This document shows, piece by piece, positions 33,060-41,093 of a DNA stretch of 46,572 nt. This DNA comes from an uncultured Bacteroidales bacterium (GTDB taxonomy: Bacteria; Bacteroidota; Bacteroidia; Bacteroidales; UBA932). The stretch covers positions 1 through 46,572 of the forward strand of contig CAKUPC010000009.1 in NCBI GenBank assembly GCA_934675095.1, in the 5' to 3' direction. The notes beneath the pieces were generated by a model that searched no databases, was not told the origin of the DNA, and worked only from the letters and a program-made list of their open reading frames with translations. The position numbers were made by a program, and so were the translations under genes. How positions within the stretch are numbered: the stretch's first letter is position 1; each line of letters opens with the position of its first letter.

Positions 33060-34802
33060 ATGAAACACAATTGCATTGCATCGGCTCTTGCCGCCGCATT
33101 CATGCTCTGCGCTTCTGTTGCATTTGCGGGAGAAAGAGTTGCGGTCTGGCCTAAGGGGAAGATGCCCCACAGGCAGGAACATCAGATTGCCGCGATGACG
33201 GATGAGGCGGCACAGAAGGGATTCAAGGCGGACAAACACCGCACGGCCTACCTTGAATGGTATGACGCACCGAAGGCGGAGGTCCGCAACGGAGCATGCA
33301 TGATTCTCATCTCAGGCGGAGGATATAACAGCTGCTGCGACGTGAAGCTCGTGGCCGGCTGGGCGGAGAAACTGACCGCACTCGGATTCCAGTGCGTGAA
33401 CTTCGTCTATCGCACCCCGCGACCGGAGGGAATCCCGCTCTATCAGACGGCGTGGGAAGACGGACAGAGGGCTGTCCGGCTGGTTCGCAAGGACGCGGAA
33501 AAACGCGGATTTGACCCGGAAAAAATCGGGACAATCTCTATGTCTGCCGGCTCACATCTCGCGCTGCTTCTCGGAACATCGTCACAGACAAAGGCCTACG
33601 AACCGGTGGATGCGCTGGACAGCATCCCGTGCCACATAAACTGGGCGATAGTAAACGCTCCGGCATACGCAACAACAGACGGGGAGAAGGGGTCAAAGGC
33701 CACAAGGGAAGGCTACGGAACGGACGTGAAACTCAGTTCAGTCTTCAAGTTCGACGAGAAGACCTGCCCGATGAGCCTGCACCATGGAGGACTTGACCCG
33801 TACAGCCCTACGGCCTCAACTTTGGTCTATAGGCAGCTGCGCCGCATGGGAATACCGGCAGAGGTTCATCTCTACCCCGGCAAGGGACACGGCGCGTTCG
33901 GCTTTGACCGGGCTGTGGAGTTCATGAGGCAGATGGGATTCATGGGACCGGTGCCCGCTGAGGTCCCGATTATGGATGTCTATTCTTCCGATGCGGACCG
34001 GGCGGAGGTCATAAGGGAGAACGTCTGGCCGGAAGGAATGATGCCCGACGCGCAGGACAAGCAGTGCACACCTTATATAGAATGGCACATCCCTAAGAAG
34101 CTCACGACCACGGCGATTCAAATCATCTACTCCGGAGGTTCGTATATGAGCAATGACCCTAACGGATTTGAGGTGGTGCCTGCACGCCGCTACCTAAACA
34201 GCAAGGGGATGACCGTAGTGACACTTAAATACCGCACCCCGCGTCCGGAAGGTCTGTCGAAGCACACCACGGCTTGGGAAGACCTCCAGCGCACGATAAG
34301 GATTGTCCGCAGCGAGGCTGCTTCGAGGGGTCTCGACCCGGACAGAATCGGAATCATGGGAAGTTCGGCAGGCGGGCACCTGACCCTTATGGGCGTGACC
34401 TCCTCCCTCCACAATTCCTATCTTCCTAAGGACGACATAGACAAGCTTTCATGTAGCGTGCAGTGGGGAATCGGGATATATCCGGCATACGCCCTCACCG
34501 ACGGGATTGACAAGCACAACACCGGAGGCGGAAATGAAGACGACGCGGTTCTCGTTCCGGAGTTCAGCTTCGACCTCAAGACGGCTCCGATGCTGTTCGT
34601 TCACGGCGACGCCGACGGATGGGCAGCGATGAACTCAGTGAAATGCTGGGAGAAGATGAGGGCAATGGGCATCCAGTCCGAGCTCCACACCCTCGCCCTG
34701 CGTAACCACTGCTTCCAGCGGACCTGCTCTCCGGGCACGGGAAGCTACACCCATCTCGACCGCATCTGGGAGTTCCTGTCAGCCAAGGGATTCAACAAAT
34801 AA
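33060..34802 (+). CDS. Secreted tandem-duplicated alpha/beta-hydrolase (esterase)
   Basis: 580 aa. Signal peptide ending ASVAFAG (about 1-23). Two homologous hydrolase domains (about 28-300 and 305-580) share WPxGxMPxxQ starts and the identical YRTPRPEG (117-124 and 391-398). Domain 1: oxyanion ISGGGY, nucleophile S162 (SMSAG), acid D246 (HGGLD), base H277 (GKGHGAF). Domain 2: YSGGSY, S436 (GSSAG, canonical GxSxG), D519 (HGDAD), H550 (LRNH). Both triads look complete, unlike many duplications in which one copy decays. Similar single-domain enzymes (BD-FAE/acetyl-xylan-esterase-like) remove acetyl or feruloyl groups from plant glycans. It has its own promoter with palindromes and is divergent from GH31, so the two may be co-regulated. 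Confidence 0.88.
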   Translation: MKHNCIASALAAAFMLCASVAFAGERVAVWPKGKMPHRQEHQIAAMTDEAAQKGFKADKHRTAYLEWYDAPKAEVRNGACMILISGGGYNSCCDVKLVAGWAEKLTALGFQCVNFVYRTPRPEGIPLYQTAWEDGQRAVRLVRKDAEKRGFDPEKIGTISMSAGSHLALLLGTSSQTKAYEPVDALDSIPCHINWAIVNAPAYATTDGEKGSKATREGYGTDVKLSSVFKFDEKTCPMSLHHGGLDPYSPTASTLVYRQLRRMGIPAEVHLYPGKGHGAFGFDRAVEFMRQMGFMGPVPAEVPIMDVYSSDADRAEVIRENVWPEGMMPDAQDKQCTPYIEWHIPKKLTTTAIQIIYSGGSYMSNDPNGFEVVPARRYLNSKGMTVVTLKYRTPRPEGLSKHTTAWEDLQRTIRIVRSEAASRGLDPDRIGIMGSSAGGHLTLMGVTSSLHNSYLPKDDIDKLSCSVQWGIGIYPAYALTDGIDKHNTGGGNEDDAVLVPEFSFDLKTAPMLFVHGDADGWAAMNSVKCWEKMRAMGIQSELHTLALRNHCFQRTCSPGTGSYTHLDRIWEFLSAKGFNK

Positions 34803-34822
34803 GCTGCGAGCCTTATAAAAGG

Positions 34823-34923
34823 TCAAACTTCGCCAAATGAAGGTAGAATAACCTCCGTTTGGCGAAGTTTCATTGTGATACTTTGCCAAACGCGACATTT
34901 TGGCGTCATTTGGCGAAGTTTGA
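34823..34923. repeat. Nested palindromic repeat cluster between convergent genes
   Basis: The 17-mer CATTTGGCGAAGTTTGA occurs forward at 34907-34923 and inverted at 34823-34839, exactly. Close variants occur forward at 34856-34872 (CGTTTGGCGAAGTTTCA) and inverted at 34879-34892 (TACTTTGCCAAACG), with a fragment at 34896-34906. Adjacent copies can form two hairpins or one long nested stem. It fills the gap between the convergent esterase and phosphatase genes and may act as a two-way terminator or as a REP-like element. Confidence 0.85.
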
Positions 34924-34940
34924 CTGAGATATAATCCGGG

Positions 34941-36239
34941 CTATTTGATAAGGCGCACCAGATAGTCCCGGAGGACAGGCCAGCTGTAGTACGGACCGGA
35001 GACGGTCGGGAGAGCCGGAATGGAGGTCTCGACCTCGTTGCGGAGAAGCTTGACGAGTATGTCGCCCTTCTTGTTGCGGTAGAAAATCATCTGGAGGTTG
35101 GAGGCCATAGGCATACCCTGAAAGCCGTACCAAGTGCCTTCGGAGGCCGTTCCGAGGTGCTTTTCCTGCTCGAATCCCTCAAGACGGAGAAGGCTCAGGA
35201 GCGGCGAGAGACCCGAATCGTGACCGAAGCGCAGGTCCGCCGCGTGGTCATTGCCCTCAACCGCCGCGTCTGCCTTTTCGACTATGTCGCGGAGGATGCG
35301 GATGCCGATGATGTCCTTGATTCTCTCATTTTCGATTGTCCCGCACATCTCGTCATAATAGAAGGTGTCGTTATATGCCCAGAGAGCATAAATCTCGTCG
35401 AAGGTGAAATGGCGAAGGATGTCAGGAACATCGACGTCGAGGCACTGGCCTATTCCGCCGGCCCAGAAGACGTCGTAGATGAACTTGCGGGTATTGCCGT
35501 CCTTTATAAACTTCAGGGCAGCGTTCCCGTCCGTAAGCCATGCGTCCATAAGCCTCGCGGGGTCGAGCTTAGCGGTGAGGACAGAGTCCATGACTTCCGC
35601 CGAGCGGGCATTGATTCCGCCTGCGCCCCTTGTGTCGCAGATGTATCTTCCGAACCGCTCTCCGGCATCCATCGTTATGTCGAGACCAGGATTTTCCCTG
35701 CCGAGCTGAAGGCCGAAGTTGGCCATGCTCTGAATGCAGCGCTGAACCGCTGTAGCCGTACAATAGACCTCATTTCTGTCCTTCTGGTTGAAGACCTCGG
35801 GACAGCGAGTGTAGAGGCGGTGTGCGATTGCCTGATGCTGCGCGGCTCCCTTGTGGGTCAGGTAGCCGACCTGTCCGTCATGAGCCTCGGCATAGGCGCG
35901 GAGATCCGCACGGACGGTCTCTCCCTCTTCCGTGAGAAGCCCGTGGGCGGAAAGCGAGTCGAAGACTGCAAGCGGACGCGTGATGTAGCGATCCGTCCAG
36001 TGGTAGCGGCTGCCGTGACGGCCGTAGTGGCTGACATAGAACGGCTTGTAGCCCTTTGGGGCCGGAGTATCAACAATTTTCTCAGGTGCCTCATAGTTGT
36101 GGTGCAGGTTCGTGCACCTCGTTATGTCTTCCTTCAGCAGAGCCTTCGCGTCCCCGCCCTCATACCAAGTCTGCGCCCCTGCGGAAAATCCCAACGTTGC
36201 GGCAAGAGCGAAAGATATTATATAATTCAGATGTTTCAT
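34941..36239 (-). CDS. Secreted histidine acid phosphatase (phytase/MINPP-like)
   Basis: 432 aa. Signal peptide ending SAGAQ. Catalytic RHGxR motif at 74-78 in SHYGRHGSRY, and the C-terminal proton-donor HD at 340-341 in FGHDSGLSPLL, as in branch-2 histidine phosphatases and bacterial MINPP phytases of Bacteroidota. Also typical are YCTATAVQRCIQSM and AYNDTFYYDEMC. It would remove phosphate from inositol phosphates or sugar phosphates in the periplasm or outside. It starts 4 bases after the GH3 stop, hence the same transcript, a link between phosphate release and glycan breakdown. The substrate is not deducible. Confidence 0.9.
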   Translation of the reverse strand: MKHLNYIISFALAATLGFSAGAQTWYEGGDAKALLKEDITRCTNLHHNYEAPEKIVDTPAPKGYKPFYVSHYGRHGSRYHWTDRYITRPLAVFDSLSAHGLLTEEGETVRADLRAYAEAHDGQVGYLTHKGAAQHQAIAHRLYTRCPEVFNQKDRNEVYCTATAVQRCIQSMANFGLQLGRENPGLDITMDAGERFGRYICDTRGAGGINARSAEVMDSVLTAKLDPARLMDAWLTDGNAALKFIKDGNTRKFIYDVFWAGGIGQCLDVDVPDILRHFTFDEIYALWAYNDTFYYDEMCGTIENERIKDIIGIRILRDIVEKADAAVEGNDHAADLRFGHDSGLSPLLSLLRLEGFEQEKHLGTASEGTWYGFQGMPMASNLQMIFYRNKKGDILVKLLRNEVETSIPALPTVSGPYYSWPVLRDYLVRLIK

Positions 36240-36243
36240 ATTT

Positions 36244-38475
36244 CTACTTAACTTTAAAATCTACAGTTCCGCGGACATCATCCGATGCAGCCGCAAAATA
36301 AACGGTAAAGTCATGATTTGCATCCAGAACCCACTCATGCTTCTCCTCGTTGAAGTAGGCGAGGCCGGAAGCCGGAATCTCGAACGACACCGTCTTTGTC
36401 TCCCCCGGAGCGAGGCTCACCTTGTCGAACGCCTTGAGTTCCTTCACAGGACGGTCAAGAACAGGATTGTGCTCGCCCACATAGAGCTGCACGACCTCCT
36501 TGCCCTCGCGAGGACCGACATTCGTCACCTTCACGGAAGCCTTCAGAATCCCGTCAGCAGAGACAGATGAACTTGCCTTGAAGTCGCTGTACTCGAACTC
36601 CGTGTAGCTCAGACCATGACCGAATGCGAAGAGAGGCTTGATGTCACGGTTCTCGAACCAGCGGTAGCCCACATATATTCCTTCTTCATATTTCACGTCA
36701 GGCCCGCAGGTATATACCCCGAGCGCATGGGCCGGAGAGTCCTCAATCTTAACAGGGAAGGTGAACGGAAGCTTTCCGCTCGGATTGACCTTGCCTAAGA
36801 CGACATCTGCGATGGAATTGCCGGCCTGAGAGCCGCAGAACCAGCACTGGAGAATCGCCGGAACTTCCTCAATCCAAGGCATAGCGACCGCATTGCCATC
36901 CACAAGGCACACTGCAAGACGCGGATTTGCGGCGACAAGAGCCTCAATCACCTCATCCTGTCCGTAAGGAAGCCCGTAGGACCTGCGGTCAGTGCCCTCG
37001 CAGTCCTGATGACCGTCCTTGTTCAGACCTCCGAAGAAAAGAACCACGTCGGCATCAGCGGCGGCCTTCACGGCATCCGCAATGAGCTGCTCTGCGGAAC
37101 GCGATTCCGAAAGGTCCTGACCGGTAGTCACGCCGTTGTATTCGTTGGAAGCGCTTCCGACATATCCTCTCTCATAAACGACCTCGGCCTTGTCGCCCAC
37201 AGCCGCAAGGATGCCCTCAAGCGGAGAGACCTCGTGCTGAACCTTGAGCGAGGACGAGCCGCCGCCTACGGTCATCATCTTCAGGGCATTCTCGCCCACC
37301 ACCAGAATCTTCTTCGTGGAAGAAAGCTCGACAGGAAGCACCTTGACTCCGCCGGATGGAGCGTCGTTCTTGAGGAGCACGATTCCGTCGGCTCCAATCT
37401 GACGCGCCGCCGCGTGGTGCTCCGGAGAATTGAGCGAGCCGAAAGGCTTTTGGGTGTTCATCGCGGTGCGGAAAATGAGCTTCAGGACACGCCCGGCCTT
37501 GTCGTCAAGGGTCTTTAGGGAAGCACGGCCGTCACGCAGGCGCTCAAGATAAGGGTCGGCGAGCATATAGCTGTCATAGCTCTTCTTGCCCTTGCTTGAA
37601 AGGCCGTCGGTCCATGTGCCGTATTCGAGGTCGAGGCCGTAGGCGGCAGCCTGATCGGGGTCACACGCGCCGCCCCAGTCGCTGATGACCGCGCCGTCAT
37701 ATTTCCACTCCCCTTTCAGCACGCCGTCGAGAAGATACTTGTTGTGGCAGAGGTGCTGTCCCTTGTAGAGGTTGTAGGCAGCCATGACCGACCACGCGCC
37801 GCCCTTTTCCACACCGGCCTTGAACGCCGGAAGGTAAATCTCGTAGAGAGCCCTGTCGGAGACTTTCACGTCGGCTTTGTGGCGGTTGCACTCCTGATTG
37901 TTGAGGCAATAGTGCTTGAGGCACACTGCCACGCCGTTCTTCTGCACCTCTTTAATATAAGGGACGCACATTTCCCCGGCAAGGAACGGGTCCTCGCCCA
38001 TATACTCGAAATTACGTCCGTTGTAAGGCGTCCTGTAGATGTTCACTCCAGGACCGAGCAGCACGTCCTTCTCGCGGTAGCGCGCCTCCTCGCCGATGCT
38101 CTTTCCGTAGAGTGCGGCGGCCTCCCTGTCCCATGTCGCGGCAAGGCAGGTCAGCGCAGGATAGGCGGTGCAGGAGTCGTTGGTCCAGCCGGCCTGGTCC
38201 CACTCGTCCCATTTCACCTCGGGACGTATTCCGTGAGGCCCGTCGGTACACCAGAGTTCTGGGATTCCCAGACGCGGAACGCCCGGTGACGAAAATTTGC
38301 TCTGGGCGTGGAGAATCGCCACCTTTTCCTCCATTGTCATGCGCGAGAGCGCGTCGGCAACCCTTTCGTCGAGGTCGCGGCTCTCGTCCATATAAGCCGG
38401 AACACTCTGTCTCACGGAACATGAGGACAGCACAAGCGTCACGAGGGCAGAAAGCGAAAGAATACTCTTTTTCAT
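36244..38475 (-). CDS. Glycoside hydrolase family 3 lipoprotein (beta-glucosidase-like)
   Basis: 743 aa. Lipobox LVLSSC (C19). GH3 N-domain (about 35-310) with LWCTDGPHGIR, GPGVNIYRTPYNGRNFEYMGEDPFLAG, CLKHYCLNNQE and nucleophile D266 in GAVISDWGG. GH3 C-domain (about 360-580) with VLLKNDAPSGG, VVLFFGGLNKDGHQDCEGTDR (acid/base region) and ILQCWFCGSQAGNSIADVVLGKVNPSGKLPFTFP. Fibronectin-III-like end (about 625-740; GLSYTEFEYSDF, LYVGEHNP, LAPGETKTVSFEI). It removes terminal beta-linked sugars such as glucose or xylose; the exact sugar is not certain. It is first in a two-gene operon with the histidine phosphatase, from a good promoter, and divergent from a second GH3. Confidence 0.95.
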   Translation of the reverse strand: MKKSILSLSALVTLVLSSCSVRQSVPAYMDESRDLDERVADALSRMTMEEKVAILHAQSKFSSPGVPRLGIPELWCTDGPHGIRPEVKWDEWDQAGWTNDSCTAYPALTCLAATWDREAAALYGKSIGEEARYREKDVLLGPGVNIYRTPYNGRNFEYMGEDPFLAGEMCVPYIKEVQKNGVAVCLKHYCLNNQECNRHKADVKVSDRALYEIYLPAFKAGVEKGGAWSVMAAYNLYKGQHLCHNKYLLDGVLKGEWKYDGAVISDWGGACDPDQAAAYGLDLEYGTWTDGLSSKGKKSYDSYMLADPYLERLRDGRASLKTLDDKAGRVLKLIFRTAMNTQKPFGSLNSPEHHAAARQIGADGIVLLKNDAPSGGVKVLPVELSSTKKILVVGENALKMMTVGGGSSSLKVQHEVSPLEGILAAVGDKAEVVYERGYVGSASNEYNGVTTGQDLSESRSAEQLIADAVKAAADADVVLFFGGLNKDGHQDCEGTDRRSYGLPYGQDEVIEALVAANPRLAVCLVDGNAVAMPWIEEVPAILQCWFCGSQAGNSIADVVLGKVNPSGKLPFTFPVKIEDSPAHALGVYTCGPDVKYEEGIYVGYRWFENRDIKPLFAFGHGLSYTEFEYSDFKASSSVSADGILKASVKVTNVGPREGKEVVQLYVGEHNPVLDRPVKELKAFDKVSLAPGETKTVSFEIPASGLAYFNEEKHEWVLDANHDFTVYFAAASDDVRGTVDFKVK

Positions 38476-38554
38476 TTATATATCAGTTTTATAATTATTT
38501 TCAAATGCGGAAGGGAGAGAACAGTATCCGACATACCGACAAACCCATACCCTG

Positions 38555-38586
38555 CAAAATTAAGGAATATGTCCAACTGACACAAA
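38555..38586 (-). promoter_or_regulatory. Canonical promoter of the GH3-phosphatase operon
   Basis: Minus strand: TTTG (38586-38583), 20 bases, then TAATTTTG (38562-38555). Both boxes match the Bacteroidota consensus. The leader is about 75 bases and AT-rich. Confidence 0.75.
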
Positions 38587-38661
38587 CATTAGCATCCAAT
38601 TTTTCAACATTTTATGTTATTTTTTGAAAATATCCTTACATTTTTATTTTCCCATTATCTC

Positions 38662-38669
38662 TATCTTTG
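38662..38669 (+). promoter_or_regulatory. Candidate promoter -7 box for the BglX-like GH3
   Basis: TATCTTTG, an exact match followed by GC, 61 bases before the ATG. No TTTG at the usual spacing. The leader it defines contains an A-rich triple repeat. Confidence 0.6.
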
Positions 38670-38683
38670 CAGACGCTGACAAT

Positions 38684-38722
38684 CAACAAAAAAATTCAAC
38701 AAAAAAATTCAACAAAAAAAAT
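38684..38722 (+). repeat. A-rich 13-base triple repeat in the GH3 leader
   Basis: Three consecutive CAACAAAAAAATT units (the third with one change) end 8 bases before the GH3 ATG. The tract keeps the translation start unstructured and might enhance translation, as AT-rich leaders do in Bacteroidota. It could also arise by slippage. Confidence 0.8.
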
Positions 38723-38730
38723 AACGATAC

Positions 38731-40947
38731 ATGAAAAAGACACTTTTATTGATGACCGCAGCCTTGACGATGTTTGTCGGATGCACTGAAAAAAGGGATG
38801 CCGACGAGGTTAGGGCGGAGAAACTCATGGCGAAGATGACGCTCGCCGAGAAAATCGGGCAGCTGAGCCAGTTCGTGCCGAACAATTCTGTAGTGACTGG
38901 GCCTGACGGAAGCCCCGTTGATGTGAGGGATGTGATTAAGGAGGGGATGTGCGGCTCCATGCTCAATGTCAGAACGCCGGAGGCAATCATTGAATATCAA
39001 AAACTTGCGGTTGACAGCTCGCGTCTTGGGATTCCTATTCTCTTCGGACACGACATCATCCACGGCTGCCGCACGACATTCCCGGAGAACATCGGAATCT
39101 CCTGTTCGTGGGACCCGGCAATGGCAGAGAAGGTGGCGAGGATTTCGGCGGCGGAGGCGACTGCTTTCGGACACGCATGGACATTCTCCCCTATGTGCGA
39201 CGTGGCCATTGACCCTCGCTGGGGACGTGTTTCGGAAGGCTCCGGGGAAGATGCCTATCTTGCAGGGCAGCTTTCGGCGGCGATGGTGCGCGGCTACCAG
39301 GGAGATGACCTTTCATCAGGCAACACAATGCTCTCCTGCGTGAAGCATTTCGCGGCCTACGGAGCGGCTGAGGCAGGCAGGGACTACAACACCGTGGATA
39401 TGTCCGAGATGATGTTCCGCGAGCGTCACCTGCCGTCCTACAAGGCGGCTCTCGACGCGGGGGCGCTCAGCGTGATGTCATCGTTCAACGACTTCGACGG
39501 CATCCCGGCAAGCGGCAACAAGTGGCTGCTCACCGACCTTCTGCGCGGCGAACTCGGGTTCAAGGGTTTTGTCGTTTCGGACTATTGCTCTATAAATGAG
39601 ATGATTAACCACCGTGTGGTGGCGGACAAGAAGGAAGCCGCGGAGCTTGCGCTGAACGCCGGCCTGAACATGGACATGGTCGATGGGGACTACTACAAGT
39701 TCGCCGAAGAGCTTGTTAAGGAGGGGCGTGTGAGCGAGGCGCAGATTGACAGGCTCTGCAAGGAGATCCTGACAGTGAAGTTCAGGCTCGGTCTGTTCGA
39801 CGACCCGTTCCGCTACGGCGGCGAAGGACGCTGGGAGAAGGAGACCATGCTTCCGGAATACTTGCAGACTGCACGCGAGGTGGCGCGGAGCTCCATGGTT
39901 CTGCTCAAGAACAAGGACGGGGTCCTGCCTATTGACGACAGCAGGAAGATTGCGCTCATCGGCCCTGCGGCGGACTCCCGCGCACAGATGGTCGGGGCAT
40001 GGGTAGGCTTCGCCGAATTTGACAAGCAGGTCAGCTTCCATGAGGGTCTGAAGACAAGGTTCCCTAAAGTTGTCTGCGAAAAGGGCTGCGATTTCTTCGC
40101 TCCTGTCAGCGGAGGCATTGCAAAGGCCGTGGCAGCCGCGCGGAACGCTGATGTCGTGCTCATAGCCCTCGGTCTGCCTAACACCCACAGCGGCGAGGCG
40201 GCTTCCGTGGCAAGTCTTGACATACCGGAGGCGCAGAAGGAACTCCTCAAGGCCGTGAAGGCGACGGGCAAGCCGATTGTGATTCTGCTCGTGACAGGCC
40301 GTCCCATGACCATAGCGGAAGAGACTGAGGCTGCCGACGGAGTTCTGGTGACATGGCACCCGGGTATCATGGCCGGGACGGCTCTCGCGGACATCATTTC
40401 CGGAGACTACAACCCTTCCGGACGACTGACGACGACTTTCCCGCTCTGCCTCGGACAGGTTCCTATACATTATAATTACAAGAGCACCGGCCGTCCGCGC
40501 AGGACACCTTCCAACAACGCGAAGTATGTCTCCCGCTATCTCGACGAGCCGAACGAGCCTCTGTTTGCCTTCGGCGAGGGTCTGAGCTACACGGAGTTCG
40601 CCTACTCGGACCTTGAGGTCTCCGCTCCTGAGATAAGGCTCGGGGAAAGCGTCAGGGTGAGCGTGAAGGTTAGCAACATCGGCAAACGCGACGGCGAGGA
40701 GGTGGTTCAGCTCTACCTCAAGGATGTTCTCGGCAGTCGCACCCGCCCTGTGCGTGAGCTGAAAGGCTTCGAGAAGATTGCCCTCAAGGCAGGCGAATCA
40801 AAGACCGTGGAGTTCGAGATTACACCTGAGTCCCGCTCGTTCTTCCGCGCCGACAATAAATGGGGAGAGGAAGCGGGCGACTTCGAGGTCTTCGCGGGTC
40901 ACGACTCCAATGCGAAACTGTGCGGAAAGTTTACCGTGACAAAGTAA
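38731..40947 (+). CDS. BglX-like glycoside hydrolase family 3 lipoprotein
   Basis: 738 aa. Lipobox TMFVGC (C18). Layout of periplasmic beta-glucosidase BglX: MAKMTLAEKIGQLSQ, ILFGHDIIHGCRTTFP, FSPMCDVAIDPRWGRVSEGSGEDAYLAG, CVKHFAAYGAAEAGRDYNTVDMS, and nucleophile D284 in FVVSDYCSI. The C-domain includes SSMVLLKNKDGVLPI, IALIGPAADSRAQMVGAW and GLPNTHSGEAASVASLDIP with the likely acid/base Glu. The fibronectin-III-like end has GLSYTEFAYSDLEVSAPEI and RELKGFEKIALKAGESKTVEF. It cleaves terminal beta-glucosides or xylosides. It is divergent from the other GH3 and is transcribed alone, converging on GH88 with a shared terminator. The two GH3 proteins are different subgroups, not recent duplicates. 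Confidence 0.95.
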   Translation: MKKTLLLMTAALTMFVGCTEKRDADEVRAEKLMAKMTLAEKIGQLSQFVPNNSVVTGPDGSPVDVRDVIKEGMCGSMLNVRTPEAIIEYQKLAVDSSRLGIPILFGHDIIHGCRTTFPENIGISCSWDPAMAEKVARISAAEATAFGHAWTFSPMCDVAIDPRWGRVSEGSGEDAYLAGQLSAAMVRGYQGDDLSSGNTMLSCVKHFAAYGAAEAGRDYNTVDMSEMMFRERHLPSYKAALDAGALSVMSSFNDFDGIPASGNKWLLTDLLRGELGFKGFVVSDYCSINEMINHRVVADKKEAAELALNAGLNMDMVDGDYYKFAEELVKEGRVSEAQIDRLCKEILTVKFRLGLFDDPFRYGGEGRWEKETMLPEYLQTAREVARSSMVLLKNKDGVLPIDDSRKIALIGPAADSRAQMVGAWVGFAEFDKQVSFHEGLKTRFPKVVCEKGCDFFAPVSGGIAKAVAAARNADVVLIALGLPNTHSGEAASVASLDIPEAQKELLKAVKATGKPIVILLVTGRPMTIAEETEAADGVLVTWHPGIMAGTALADIISGDYNPSGRLTTTFPLCLGQVPIHYNYKSTGRPRRTPSNNAKYVSRYLDEPNEPLFAFGEGLSYTEFAYSDLEVSAPEIRLGESVRVSVKVSNIGKRDGEEVVQLYLKDVLGSRTRPVRELKGFEKIALKAGESKTVEFEITPESRSFFRADNKWGEEAGDFEVFAGHDSNAKLCGKFTVTK

Positions 40948-40957
40948 CATTGCAGGA

Positions 40958-40997
40958 GAATGAGAAAGATGATGAAGGTTATTTTTTGAAAGTTTCC
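40958..40997 (+). repeat. 40-base direct repeat, copy A
   Basis: Matches 42756-42795 in the same orientation at 35 of 40 positions. It contains a nine-codon frame ATG..TGA (40960-40989, MRKMMKVIF) that is also intact in copy B. It lies 10 bases after the GH3 stop. Confidence 0.75.
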
Positions 40998-41015
40998 AAA
41001 CAGGAACAACACTAC

Positions 41016-41047
41016 AAAACCCCGGCACGTGATTGTGTCGGGGTTTA
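41016..41047. terminator. Two-way terminator between BglX-like GH3 and GH88
   Basis: AAACCCCGGCAC (41017-41028) pairs over 12 positions (one G-T) with GTGTCGGGGTTT (41035-41046) around a six-base loop. It lies about midway between convergent stops, with T-rich or A-rich flanks on each side. Confidence 0.85.
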
Positions 41048-41093
41048 TCATGTCTGTCATTCAAAACTCTCGCGAAGAGACTCTTCCGGGACG

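Noticed and set aside
39478..40470. Minus-strand open frame (330 codons) opposite the BglX-like GH3
   Set aside because: Shadow of the GH3 reading frame; no signal, no domain.
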